Below are positions 1-10,448 of a stretch of 20,178 bases of DNA, piece by piece. The DNA comes from Larix sibirica. Its lineage: Eukaryota; Streptophyta; Pinopsida; Pinales; Pinaceae. Numbering within the stretch: position 1 is the first letter of the stretch; each line of letters begins with the position of its first letter. The notes below the pieces were generated by a model. It was given only the letters and a program-made list of their open reading frames with translations. It searched no databases and had not been told where the DNA came from. The stretch is from NCBI GenBank assembly GCA_004151065.3, contig NWUY0300037583.1, forward strand, positions 7,992 through 28,169, read 5' to 3'. A program made the translations under genes and the position numbers.

Positions 1-1221
1 TGTATCATTAATGTTCCAATATGTATACAATAAGCATCACAAACAAGAGACACACAAGATACGTATTTAAATATTTGATAATTCACAAGTACTTCAGTTT
101 GTAGAAGAAAACAATATTCAGGGTTATTAGCACCAATTGATATATGATGAATCCAATCCTCGATGAAAAAACCAGCTTGTAGACATAATACAACCTATCA
201 CGAGGAATCCAATCCTGGACGCAAGTCCCATCTTGCAGACAAGACCCAACTTGCCAAGTGGAGACACTCTAATGAAGGACACCATTTGTGACATATGCAA
301 AGTTTTGTCTTCAGAAATCCTTCAACTACAAATGAAGAGGATGTTATATTACTACAAATGCTCCTTCTTACTACATTCCTCAAACTGTAAATCCGTCATC
401 CACTGCATGATTCAATCTGCGAGTCTATCCACACATTCTAACTTGTCAGATGTTTCATTATGCATTATGTGCTTCAGCTAGCAGCTACTCTATTTTTTCC
501 AATCTATCATTCATATTTTTGTTAAACTGAGATACTGTTCTTGAGTCTCCATCATTGTGACACCACTATGTTCAACCTGAAATGTTATTCTTTTATTCCA
601 TTGTATCCTTGTCGATCTAGTACCAAGTTACTTCATTTTTTGTTAACCCAAAATATTATTCTTTGTTGAATTGAATGCTCATCAGTTTGTCACCTCATCA
701 CTTCATTTTCCTCACATCTCACTAGCGAGTATATCCCAAATCAATAAGTTAATACCTGTCCTCAATTGACTTCATCTTCCAAATCTTAGAGTCTTATCCA
801 CATTCTTTTTCCACTCACAAAATCTTTCCACACTTAAATATGCTTCAATATTTGTTTATTTATATTGATTTTGATATCAAATTGATTTTCCTTTAAACAG
901 GGTTTTCTTAAGTGGACCACCCCTAGGGGCTTCTCTTTGTCAGCGACATACCCTCTTTCTTCCTTCATGATCAAGTATACCCATATAATTTATTCATGGT
1001 TAAGTTTTCCCAAACAATTAACTTGAACCAACCAAAGCTTTTAGTATCCACTTTCATCTGCGTAGTCATCTTGATATTTTGTCGATGTGCTACCTTATGT
1101 ATACACATTATCATTTGTATTATTGTTTAAGTCTTCTGGATTTTTCCTCGAAGTGATTTTCTAGTCGATCTGATCTCTTCTTGTTGATGAATTTGTCATT
1201 TCATCAGTACTTCAATTTTTT
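1..1221. other. AT-rich intergenic DNA, no supported gene
   Basis: No ORF in this stretch resembles a family I recognise, and the overlapping short ORFs at 198-481 lie on opposite strands without coding character. A 44-codon minus-strand ORF at 834-968 reads like a charged, lysine-rich peptide and is followed on the same strand by fragments with many stops. It could be old retroelement gag debris, but no diagnostic motif is present. The only structure I can support is the short duplication at 149-260. Confidence 0.5.
149..260. repeat. Imperfect 56-bp tandem duplication
   Basis: Two adjacent copies both open with GAATCCAATCCT, at 149 and at 205. They then run in register, with matching segments such as CAGCTTGTAGACA against CATCTTGCAGACA. 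The copies have diverged substantially, so the duplication is old. It has no coding meaning that I can see. Confidence 0.7.
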
Positions 1222-1600
1222 TTGTGCATTTCGATACTTTACCAACTGCAAACTTCAATAAACCACACATTACAAGATTCGTCATTTTATATACTGCGAA
1301 TTTCAACATTCCACCAACTTGTGCATTTCACTATTTTAACAACTGCGCACTTCAAAATTTCATACACTACGAACTCTTTTACTGCAAACTTCGACATTTC
1401 ATAGAATTCACTTGCTTTGTTAGCTTGAATGTAGGCTTTCTGTATGCACTTGACATCTACATGCTTGTGTACACATCTGCATCCTTTACTACTCTGAATG
1501 TGGTCTTTCAACATACAACCTATCTGTTGCGCACTTCGACATTTCACTTGCTTGTCTACACATCTACATCCTTTTACTTGTTTTTCTAACTACACATTTC
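1222..1600. repeat. Degenerate CT-rich tandem tract
   Basis: Short related phrases recur irregularly, such as ACTGCAAACTTC, ACTGCGCACTTC and CTTCGACATTTCA. A longer phrase (CTTGTGTACACATCTGCATCC at 1464 and its variant at 1551) repeats about 87 bp apart. The open frames on both strands here (1222-1404, 1224-1589 and minus 1287-1547) come from this simple-sequence bias and are not credible genes. Confidence 0.6.
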
Positions 1601-1650
1601 AACAATTATCTCAATGTTCTTGATGTCGCACTGTTGTTAACATCAATGAC

Positions 1651-1828
1651 AATCTTTTTTTATATACTTCTTCAAACCAGCTTCAAGCTTCACATGCATT
1701 CCAATCCTCTTTGACATCAATGACAACATTAGGTCCAACAATCTTGTTCTATATACTTCTTCAAACTGGATTCGAGCTTTACATGCATTCCAATCCTATT
1801 TGACATCAATGACAACATTAGGTCCAAC
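1651..1828. repeat. 89-bp tandem duplication
   Basis: Copy 1 (1651-1739) and copy 2 (1740-1828) align without an obvious gap. Both hold the phrases ATATACTTCTTCAAAC, ACATGCATTCCAATCCT and TTGACATCAATGACAACATT, and both end in AGGTCCAAC. The period is close to the 87 bp seen between two phrases in the preceding tract, so the two regions may share an origin. Divergence is moderate, which points to a more recent event than the 56-bp duplication upstream. Confidence 0.85.
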
Positions 1829-1904
1829 ATTAAATACTAATGCATAGCCACTATAACTATCTCTACACCCCTAGCCACTATAATCTTAAATCAATATGGA
1901 CACT

Positions 1905-2080
1905 AAATCCTATGAACATTAGTTCCTAAATTTTAAACCCTTTAACCCTTAATCAATGGTACTACTATAATACCTAATCCTCTAACTCTAACCCTCTAAC
2001 CCCTAACCCATATAACCTAAATACCTTATAACCCCTTTCTCATTACCCCTATAACCCCTCATTATTAAGGTACAATCCTT
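1905..2080. repeat. Degenerate telomere-like CCCTAA tract
   Basis: The plus strand carries many irregular variants of the plant telomere repeat (CCCTAAA on this strand), among them AACCCTTAAT, CTAACCCTC, TAACCCCTAACCC and ATAACCCCT. No two exact consecutive CCCTAAA units are present. It could be a decayed interstitial telomeric sequence, or C/T/A-biased simple sequence that only looks like one. Confidence 0.45.
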
Positions 2081-3080
2081 GTAATCAATATGCCACTAAC
2101 CCCTATATCCATTTTTACAACTTACTCTTCATCCATATAACACAAAAAACCCATAGTTCCTATAACCCTTGGCCTAATTGATATGTCCTATAAGTCCTAA
2201 TATCTATAGATTATAACACATAATCCATTCATGACCTTTTATAATCTCTAGCCCCAATAACATTACTGCTATAATGAAACCTTAATAACTTTTATAAAAC
2301 CAAACCACTACCATAACTAAGTTCTAATATTTCACACATAAAATCAAATCCGTATGTAATTTACCACTTATATACTTTGTACTAAGGATCATGTTTCATG
2401 GCAAATGAACATACATAGATTTTATTTTTATGAGTGGAGATTAGTTGTGCATAATTTTGTTATGATTGTGATTGAAGAATAATTGGGTGCATATTTTTTT
2501 ATTTTGTATATAATATAATTACCTATACATGTGATCAAATTTTGGTAGCTACGGATCTATAACCATGGTTTTGGTTTCCCTATAGTTAGGTCAATCTATT
2601 CACTTCCACATAATGTACTTTATGATGATAAGATTACACAATTTACAATTTTTTTTTTTATTAATATTTTATTTGTTTTATTAAACTTGTTCATGCAGAG
2701 AGCTTCTACACACTAGAAAATAATGTGCTCTATAATGACAATTTCACACATAAAGTGATTGGTTGTTAGTGTTCTAAGCAAATTAAACCAAAACCCTTCC
2801 TATAATATAGTTTAAGACTGTATAAATGTACCATTTGTATACTTTGCATCAATGAGAGTTCATAGAAAATGAGCATACACATACCGTGTTCTTAAAGTAT
2901 GACATAATCCAGATATTCATATACTTGTACTTCAAACTATTGCACTTTATACCACCAAAAGAAAATGAATTAAATGCAAGAATTAAACGCATTTTATGTG
3001 AGGCCCATGTTATTATTTCAATAACATACTCTGTGTAACATCATGTTAATATTTTTTGGCTTAGCATCATACCAAAAATG
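2081..3080. other. AT-rich DNA with nothing recognisable
   Basis: I see no credible coding frame, structured RNA or repeat longer than homopolymer runs (for example poly-T near 2650). Short phrases such as ACTTTGTACTAAGGATCATG near 2374 and ACTTTGCATCAATGAGAGTTCAT near 2838 are loosely alike and may be an ancient duplication. The similarity is too weak to annotate separately. Confidence 0.4.
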
Positions 3081-3300
3081 CATTTATATGATTATCCACA
3101 AAAGTGGTTAAAAATAGATTAAAAATAAATTGAGTATAAAAAAATAGTCTAAATAAAGTATATAAATTTAAGTTTATAGATACATTTATATGATTATCTA
3201 TGAAAATATTTAAAAACAGATTAGATATCCAACAATATATTAAAATAAGTTTATAATTAAAAGCAATATCGTTTATTGAAGCCATGTATAGATTAAGTTT
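3081..3300. repeat. 102-bp imperfect duplication before the 408-bp array
   Basis: CATTTATATGATTATC occurs at 3081 and again at 3183. In both copies it is followed by an A-rich stretch ending in a related AACAGATTA / AATAGATTA phrase. From about 3243 the sequence (AGTTTATAATTAAAAGCAATATC and following) is a truncated, more diverged version of the start of the 408-bp unit, so this may be the decayed left edge of that array. The minus-strand ORF at 3067-3360 is a by-product of AT-rich sequence. Confidence 0.6.
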
Positions 3301-4517
3301 AAAGTTACATAAATTCAAGTTTATAACTAAGAGCATTATCATTTTATTGAAGTCACACATATAGATAAAGTTAAGTTCAAAACTAGGTAAATTTATCTTT
3401 TATAAACACGGAGGAAAATCAAATTCATTAATACATAATTTTAATGCACTGTAATTAAAAGTTACCATAATTTTAACTTACATTGTTAAACTATTAAATT
3501 GGTTAAACATTATATTACAGCATTAAATGACTAGTTCGGAAAAATGACATTAAATTATTTTAACTACAATTAAATATTATATTGCATATGTAATTTAGAT
3601 CAATAACATATATTTTATAAATCAAACAACATCAACATGACATGAAATGACATATAAATATACATGAATGAGATCAATATTATATACATCAACATCAATA
3701 TCAAGTATAAAGTTACATAAATTTAAGTTGATAACTAAGAGCATTATCATTTTATCGAAGTCATGCATAGATAAAGATAAGTTCGAAGCCAGGTAAATTT
3801 ATCTTTTATAAACATAGAGGAAAGTCAAGTTCATTATCGATCTCAAATACATAGTTTTAATGTATTGCAATTAAAAGTTACCATAATTTTAACTAATACA
3901 TTGTTAAACTGTTAAATTGGTTAAATGTTATATAATGACATTAAATTATTACGGTAGAAAAATGACATTAAATTATTTTAACTAGAGTTAAACATTATGT
4001 TGCATCTCTAATTTAGATCACTGACACACAATACAATTTATAAATCAAACGTCAACATGACATGAAATAAATATGCATGAACGATATCAATATGATATAC
4101 ATCAACATCAAGATTAAAGTTACATAAATTTAAGTTTATAACTAAGATCATTATCATTTCATTAAAGTCACACGTAGATGAATTTAAGTTCAAAACCATG
4201 TAAATTTATATTTTATAAAAATAGAGGAAATTCAAGTTCATTATCAATCTCAAATACATAATTTTAATGTAATCAAATTAAAAGTTACCATAATTTTAAA
4301 TCATACATTGTTAAACTATTAAATTGGTTAAACATTATATAATGACATTAAATTATTAACACTGAAAAATGGCATTAAATGTTTTAACTAGAGTTGAGCA
4401 TTATATTGCATATTTAATTTAGATCATTGACATAATACATTTTATAAATAAAACAACATCAACATGGCATGAAACAACATATAAATATGCATGAACGATA
4501 TCAACATGATATGAAAA
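3301..4517. repeat. Three tandem copies of a ~408-bp unit
   Basis: The marker AAAGTTACATAAATT starts at 3301, 3709 and 4116, giving periods of 408 and 407 bp. Each unit contains, in the same order, a phrase near GAGCATTATCATTTTAT, then GTAAATTTATCTTTTATAAA, then AAAAGTTACCATAATTTTAA, then TTAAATTGGTTAAA, then an AACATCAACATGACATGAAA phrase. The third unit ends near 4517, where the similarity stops. The units differ by scattered substitutions and small indels. The AT-rich monomer is non-coding and satellite-like in layout, but three copies are too few to call it a satellite locus. Confidence 0.9.
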
Positions 4518-6320
4518 CACAATATATATGAATGATAATAACAAAATCATAATATATTTCAAAAACACATAAGTTAGTTAGTCCACCACTAAAGCCAAAA
4601 GCATCAATATCTTCACCACCAAAGCCAAAGGCATCAATACCTCTACCAGATAATAATGCAGAATGAAGAAGCTTGTATATCTCTGTACTAGAGTCTATAA
4701 AACCTAATGAGACCATTGCATCTATAGCTCTATTAAATTGATCAATGGGTGTCACAGTTATTCAGTATGCTTGATCATGAGGAGGAAAGTGTGGCCAGTC
4801 GACCTATGGAGGAGGAAAGTGTGTACGATCAGCTCGGTGAGGAGGAAAGGGTGGTCATTCAACTTGTTGATTAGGAGAGGGTGGTTAGTCAACTTGTGGA
4901 TTAGGAGAGGGTGGTTAGTCAACCTATGGATTAGGAGAGGGTGGTCGGTCGACTCAATGAGTAGGATAGTGTGGTCACTTGTAATGTGAAGGAGGGGGTG
5001 GTCACTTGGCATGTGGAAGAGAGGGTGGAGGAGGAGAAGATGGAGGAGAAGAAGGAGGAGGAGATGGATGAGGTGGATGACCCCTCCTCTCAAGAAGGAT
5101 AGCCACACTAACAATTCAATGCATCAATAGAATCATATCATAAGGGTCACCCATATAGTTGTGACCTCAAGGACCTTTAAGATATTACCAACATGTACAT
5201 AGTGCTCCATGTTGAGCTAATAGTCTAGATAACTAATTAGCTCCTACTCACATAATCTACAGTTTGGTATGTGTTGCAAGTTTGGTCTCTATAACTAAGG
5301 AAGCTCATCAACCTTAGCCATATCCTCATCATGCTAGGAAGGAAGCTCCCCAAAATACATGTCAATATATGCAAAAACGTACACAACAATAATTAGACAA
5401 TTTAAAGAAAATGTTTCAATAAATTGCATGTACATTAAATAAGACAAAAAAATGAAACTAGATAATTAATCAAAACATAATGCTAATATACCTCTACCAT
5501 CTGCTGGCTCATCCTGGGTAAAAAGGATGTTCTAACATCCTCGTCAGTCCATCCCTGCATATGGTTACGGCATAAGATTTGTGGTGTGATAATCATCACT
5601 CGTAGGCATCTCTAGTACCTTTGAATTGATCCTAGCAAGGAACTCTACATGCACCCTCTTAGGCATCATCTACCCCCACATATGCATACATACATACATA
5701 AGTCCTCATCCTAGGAGGGTAGCGATTGAATGATGGTCTAGTCACCGAAAACCTCTCAAAAAATAAACAAAATAACTCTGATCCAAAAGGGAATCCCATC
5801 CTCCCATTAAACACATAACGACAATGATCCAAAGCTAGACAAAATTGTTGCAAAAAATGGTAGACTACCTAATCAATTAGGGTCTTTGCACCAATGAATC
5901 TACATAGTAAAATAGAGGGAAACTAATGTGTTTCCCATCTAAGGTGTAGTGGGTTTTTGTCATGACCATAAGAGAGAGGCATCTAACCTCCTTTGCATTG
6001 AATGAAGAAATAGGCAATTGGCCACTGACATCCTGGAATTCAGCTAGTCCAGTCGTGTCCTCCCTAACATATAACTAAACATATCGACTACCTCTCTCAA
6101 GAAACACTAGGTGGGAGATTGGGGGAATGGAGAAAATTCTCCCCTCCCCTGAACAAACCAATGATAAAATATATGTCCTTCTATGTGGGTTGGTACCATA
6201 GATTGGGACCAACCCTAAATGACTGCCTCATGTGATCTCATCGATGGATCAACAACAACAATAACTACAAGTTACCCCTAATGGATGTAGCTTTCCAATA
6301 GAATTTGAGGAGGCCAACAT
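4501..6320 (-). pseudogene. Long decayed coding relic, probably mobile-element derived
   Basis: Reading right to left, several open minus-strand segments look like parts of one broken protein gene. Segment 1 runs from an ATG at 6320 to a TAA at 5877. It stays in one frame apart from internal stops, including TGA at 6228-6230 and TAG at 6075-6077, and contains SFNAKEVRCLSLMVMTKTHY and LFYYVDSLVQRP. Segment 2 (5659-5870, shifted frame) contains FLQQFCLALDHCRYVFNGRM then GSELFCLFFERF. Segment 3 (5565-5669) reads MMPKRVHVEFLARINSK. Segment 4 (5483-5564) reads GWTDEDVRTSFLPRM. The C-terminal part is proline-rich (PPSPNPQVD and PPFPPH repeats) and runs, after a TGA, into a glycine-rich end with two copies of IDAFGF (4570-4650). 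I recognise no named domain. A basic N-terminal part with a proline-rich tail fits a gag-like or other plant transposon-associated protein, but that is inference. Stops and frameshifts show it is not functional. Confidence 0.6.
4781..5035. repeat. 30-bp minisatellite, about nine units
   Basis: Units start at exactly 30-base steps: 4781, 4811, 4841, 4871, 4901, 4931, 4961, 4991 and 5021. Each begins with a GGAGGAAAG or TTAGGAGAGG phrase followed by GGTGG. The units at 4871, 4901 and 4931 are nearly identical, while the outer ones are diverged, which suggests internal amplification. On the minus strand each unit encodes ten residues of proline-rich sequence in the frame of the surrounding relic. 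The open frames on both strands here (4738-4989 plus, 4758-5114 minus) exist only because the period is a multiple of three. Confidence 0.9.
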
Positions 6321-6470
6321 TTCTCAAAAGGGATCTAGATTCTATTGTAATAGGTAGAGTGTACAAATCCCTTTACCTCTTTCAGACCTTCGACATCTCC
6401 GATACAAATTTGTATGGGTCGACTCGTTGTTGTTGCTATTGTTGTCATTATTCATTACACATACACAGAA

Positions 6471-6472
<2 letters not shown>

Positions 6473-6503
<31 letters not shown>
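6473..6503. repeat. AC dinucleotide microsatellite
   Basis: This is an uninterrupted (AC)15 run plus one A, 31 bases long, flanked by ATACACAGAAAT on the left and AACCAAAG on the right. It is likely length-polymorphic between individuals. Slippage during sequencing or assembly could also affect its length. Confidence 0.97.
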
Positions 6504-6506
<3 letters not shown>

Positions 6507-6553
6507 CAAAGTTGGTCTCAGTGGACGTTAACCATCATCGTCATCATCATTAA
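6503..6553. repeat. Short dispersed element, copy A
   Basis: About 50 bases containing CAAAGTTGGTCTCAGTGGAC followed by a CATCATCGTCATCATCATT tail. A related segment lies at 11242-11287 in the same orientation, also with an ACCATCACCATCATT tail. A conserved block followed by a trinucleotide tail resembles the 3' end of a SINE or LINE. That is inference from two copies only. Confidence 0.5.
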
Positions 6554-7300
6554 TAATACACATAAGTGATAAGTTTCATCCCTCAGGAAGGGATATGGCA
6601 ACTATTAATTACAATATTACAATTAATAAATAAATATATAATCTGGAAAATATAATTAATTGAGAACTATGTTAGTAATATACTTAGGTATATTACATAT
6701 TATTGGTCTGCTTTATCTCCTTTATGCAGTGTGTGTCCAGTATTGAGTTGGGGTTCACCCACCTTTTGTCTGGAATTTTGTTAAATTTGAAACCAAAACT
6801 TTATGTTCAAGGAAGCATCAATTGGGTATTGTTAAGTCAATTCCACACTTTTATGGTGAGAGGAGAGTTAACCATATCCAACAACATTAATCCACCTTTT
6901 TAAATTGTTTTCCTACCAATTGAGTCCAATTTCACTACATTTACAATTGTCGACGTTAGAGTTTGAAGTTTTGAGCAAGTGTTTGGGGTCAATGTTATAA
7001 TCCAATCAGTTTAAGGGAAGGGGTTACGTTGGGTTCAAGTCGAATTCATGAGGTTATGGTGATGGTTGAACAACAATAGGTGCCTTGGAAGGATTGATGG
7101 GATTAGCTTTAGTATCATTATGTTAGTGTCTTAAATGCTCAATGAGATGAGTCAGAAAAAGTTTGTAAGTTTGTGTTATGGTTTTAGTTGGGTACCTATA
7201 TCTTTATTAGTTGTAGCATGCCATTAAGCACTTTGTTAAGATGAAGTGACCATTGTCATCGAGTATGATTTCTCTCATATTTTATTGATAATATTTTTCA

Positions 7301-9028
7301 AGTGTTCATACCCTTGCACCTATACCATAATGGTTTATATGGTATTTCCATGGGATCATTAGGCATCCTTTCTTTGGTTAATGCTACTCATGTTTTACAA
7401 CCCATCCTAATGAGCAATCTTATAGATAACGGTGTTTCCCTCTATATACACACAAAGGTTGTTGGTTGGTTATACTATGCTTGGAGTTTGCAAAGTGTTA
7501 GCACAAATCAAGGGTGCCTTTTTTCTATCAAAAGGTATTTTGATACGGATCTCGATTTGTCAAAAATACCTTTAGGAAGCAAATATTAAGATTGGGCACA
7601 TGGGGCCACATGGTATACATAGAAGAGATATAGTTGTCGTGGTAGTTGCCTACCAAACTCATTATTATGTTTCTATTAGATGAGAAGTGGATGGGTTGGA
7701 GGTTAAGGTCAATCATAAAATAATTGCACACCACATGCATAGATCAACCAAGAGATCCCCTCCTCCTCCTCAACCTTGGCATTACTAGTAGTAAAAATTC
7801 ACAATACAACAACATAGTTGATCTATATTGGAATACTTGACAATTTGTTGCCTCTACCCTTGAATCTTGGCCTCGAATGAAGGAACCATAAGATGCCATC
7901 CTATGATGGTTAGTTGGACCCAACCAATAAAACAAATCCCTTCTTGTTTCTATCTGTGGTCGCCAACAATCTAATTGATTTAAAATCCAGTTTAGAGATT
8001 TGAAAACGTCTTAGCTTCCACTAATGCAACTCCTTTTGGGGGTTTTGGACTTTTATATAGCCTCCATCTTCTTTTTGGTGTTGCATAGCTATAAGAGTTG
8101 TCCCCTTCATTTTAAGGGCATGCAAAAGAGCAATATATAGTAGAGCAGTGGAGTTGATTTGAGGGTGAGTCAGTAGTTGTGGTCGGGGCTTATTTTCCCC
8201 TTAATTTTTAGGATGGTGCATATAGTAGCAAGAAGAAAGATAGTATGACAAGTATATCCTCATCTACGCCATGTGGATCCACAATATTTGGCGCAAAAGA
8301 TGGAAGAGGTCCCTATTTTATAGCCTAAAGTCAACTAGTAGTTGTAATATGTAATGGATTGTATCTATGAATCTAACTAAGTTAGTTAGGGTCTTAACAT
8401 AGTGAAGAATAACCATTGTGCATTATATAAGTGGTCCTTTAGGGCTATGAGTAGTTGTTATTTCATAAGTTTTTCTTGGGTTATTGTTGAGAACTACATT
8501 ACTGCTATGAAATAGTGTTTTGTACTATTATTATGTTGTTATTATGAACCATTTGAATTCTTGTTGGGTGTAAGAGAATGTAATGTATATGGACATTGCA
8601 ATGGAGTAATGGAACCTCCCCTTGTTTTAAAATTGTGTATTGTCTATTATGTATGGATGATTGGTATGTTGATAGCTCTATTAACTTCCGACTATATTAG
8701 ATTTGTATCATATTATCAATTTACATATAATAAGAATATTACATAGTTGTGCAACAATAATATAGATTATGTTGTGAATGGATGTTAGGCCTAAATGGTT
8801 AATTACTCATCTTGCAACTTATTTCCCTGTCCTTAGTTTTGGTATGTGCCTCAAGTGAGACTTGCCCCTCACATGGATTAAAATTACCAACATGAGACTA
8901 CACCAAACCTTTGTTGGACACCTAGATGGACCCTAGTCTTCAAATAGAGTCAACATCATGCCATGGATTTGCCCATATTTTTGCATATCCTTGCATTATA
9001 CAAAATATAGGCCATCGTGGTATTTAAC
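7301..9028. other. Non-coding or decayed DNA with unrecognised ORFs
   Basis: A plus ORF at 7302-7589 (95 residues) and two minus ORFs at 7744-7935 and 7528-7740 are present. The two minus ORFs are in the same frame, separated by one TGA at 7744-7746, making a 134-residue open stretch broken once. The translation has no motif I recognise. It overlaps the plus ORF near 7530-7589, so both cannot be coding there. The rest of the interval up to 9028 holds only short ORFs without coding character. Confidence 0.35.
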
Positions 9029-9154
9029 ATATGCATGTATCATATGTAATACCCATATAGTCTAATTTGCATATGCATGTACTATATGTAATACACATAT
9101 AGTCTAATTTACATATGCATGTACTATATGTAATACACATATAGTCTAATTTAC
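9029..9154. repeat. Three tandem 42-bp units, each a potential hairpin
   Basis: Units start at 9029, 9071 and 9113, each opening with ATATGCATGTA. The second and third are identical over their length. The first differs at several bases. Units two and three contain the perfect inverted repeat CTATATGT-AATAC-ACATATAG (arms 9082-9089 with 9095-9102, and 9124-9131 with 9137-9144). The array is AT-rich and would readily extrude hairpins. No gene abuts it. Confidence 0.92.
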
Positions 9155-9480
9155 ATGTCTATAATTTATTTTTGTCAATAAAAGAAGGTTTTTTTCTAGA
9201 AGAACAGATAGTTATACATTTATAAAAAAAGTTGTTGGTAAACCAAATATCGTAAAGAGTACAACAATTTGAAAATTATAACATTATTCCTCTGCATAGC
9301 TTTTCAACAAAAATGATAATTGTCCATGAAGTTTATACTTCCTTGTAGAGCCTACTATATGCATACCATATCTAGTGCTATACTACTCTACATGTTGGCC
9401 TAGTAAAAAAATCCATGTAAATCGCATATATGAAGAGATTAAGAACCAAGTTTGTTGTCGCTATGGGCTTCTTCCATTAA
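9155..9480. other. AT-rich spacer
   Basis: No open frame, repeat or RNA-like structure was recognised between the 42-bp array and the relic ORF to its right. On the minus strand this is the region downstream of that ORF's stop codon. It may include its former 3' sequence, but no clear polyadenylation signal was identified. Confidence 0.4.
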
Positions 9481-9852
9481 CTATTTTTCTTTGACTTGTC
9501 CTTGATCCTCTTGATTTATGTCAAGCTTATTGAAAGCCAAGGTTTTTTTTTGTATTGTATCTTCATTAATAAAATGCTCCTTTATCAAAGAAATTGAAAC
9601 ACTAGGAAAACCTATAGCTAATTGTGAACCTTTAGCGAAGCCCATAATGATGTTGTAGTGAATATCTAAATCTAAAGCAAGTTTATCCTAATTAATATTA
9701 AATCCTTGAAACTTGTTTTCCATACTATCATGCTTTGTTTCGTGTTTTTCCATATGAGTACTTAAGTACTCTATTGCTTGTTTCATGCCCTCAAGTTGGC
9801 ATGCCATTTGTCTAAGGGTTTTCTTGATTTCATGGATATTATCATTATCCAT
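9481..9852 (-). pseudogene. Coiled-coil-like relic ORF with one internal TAG
   Basis: An ATG at 9850-9852, preceded in frame by a TGA ten codons upstream, opens a frame of 54 codons. The TAG at 9688-9690 interrupts it, and the same frame then continues for 68 more codons to a TAG at 9481-9483. The first part is rich in K, E, M and Q with helical spacing (IHEIKKTLRQMACQLEGM, then AIEYLSTHMEKHETKH), as in a coiled coil. The second part is more mixed and ends in a charged tail (QEDQGQVKEK). I recognise no family. A small gag-like or accessory protein of a retroelement is plausible because an RNase H relic lies about 0.6 kb upstream on the same strand. One stop in 123 residues means either recent inactivation or a sequence error. 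Confidence 0.55.
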
Positions 9853-10448
9853 CTCGCTAGGATGAGATGTATATCAATGAAACAAGGAAAAGGCTCTAAT
9901 GGGTATTTACCTCTAGAAATAGAGGAGACCTACTAAAATTTCCAAGAAACACTCAAACTAAGACCCCAAATAGGAATCAATTGCAAACCACTATGAATGC
10001 AACCCAACAAGTGAGGGTCACCCCCAATTTCATTGTTTCTTCAATAGATATAAACTATAGAATCCTACGAGGGGAATACTTACTTAGGAGGAGATCGCAT
10101 GCCCCACTGTGGTCACTACACATCAAATTGAGCTCTAGTTTGAACCTTATCTCCTTTATAATCCTCTCACGCCCAATTTACATATAAACACCAAATATAA
10201 CCTCTATGGTGAATATCACAAATATAGATTGTGTGAATTTCAAAGTAGAGTTTATGAGTGAATTCACCATCGAAGCTAGATCTAATTGTAGGTAAGAGCC
10301 TACATGTGGGACATAAAGAACTTTGCCTCTATTCAGTCTTGTTATGTGACTTCCATGCAAATGTAAAGTTAGTTTCTTTCCTATCTATATATTCCAGGTG
10401 AAAAAAAGTTAGTTTCTTGCCTTGGTTGGTGGCTTGGCTCATGAGGCC
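9853..10448. other. Spacer between two same-strand relics
   Basis: On the minus strand this lies between the RNase H relic and the coiled-coil relic. If both came from one LTR element of the usual pol order, integrase would be expected near here, but no zinc-binding HHCC pattern or DDE-type motif was found. The ORFs at 9981-10187 (plus) and 10178-10360 (minus) are unrecognised. Confidence 0.4.

Larger units (their letters stand above)
6321..7300. other. No supported gene apart from short repeats
   Basis: The plus ORFs at 6305-6553 and 6703-6903 match nothing I know. The first is partly made of the AC microsatellite, translated as Thr-His repeats. No splice-site-bounded exon with convincing codon content was seen. 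The sequence is likely old intergenic or transposon-derived DNA. Confidence 0.4.

Noticed and set aside
834-968. 44-codon minus ORF rich in Lys and Glu
   Set aside because: Too short, and followed by stops in all frames; gag origin cannot be shown.
1222-1589. Overlapping ORFs on both strands of up to 121 residues
   Set aside because: They follow a low-complexity CT-rich tract with repeated phrases; no motif or coding character.
4758-5114. 118-residue minus ORF with Leu/His repeats
   Set aside because: It exists because the minisatellite period is a multiple of three. The adjacent proline-rich frame fits the surrounding relic better.
7028-7050. GGGTTCAAGTCGAATTC resembling a tRNA B box
   Set aside because: No A box, cloverleaf stems or anticodon arm could be laid out around it.
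7528-7935. Two same-frame minus ORFs separated by one TGA
   Set aside because: No recognisable motif, and it overlaps an equally long plus ORF; could be chance. Kept only as a note in the region entry.
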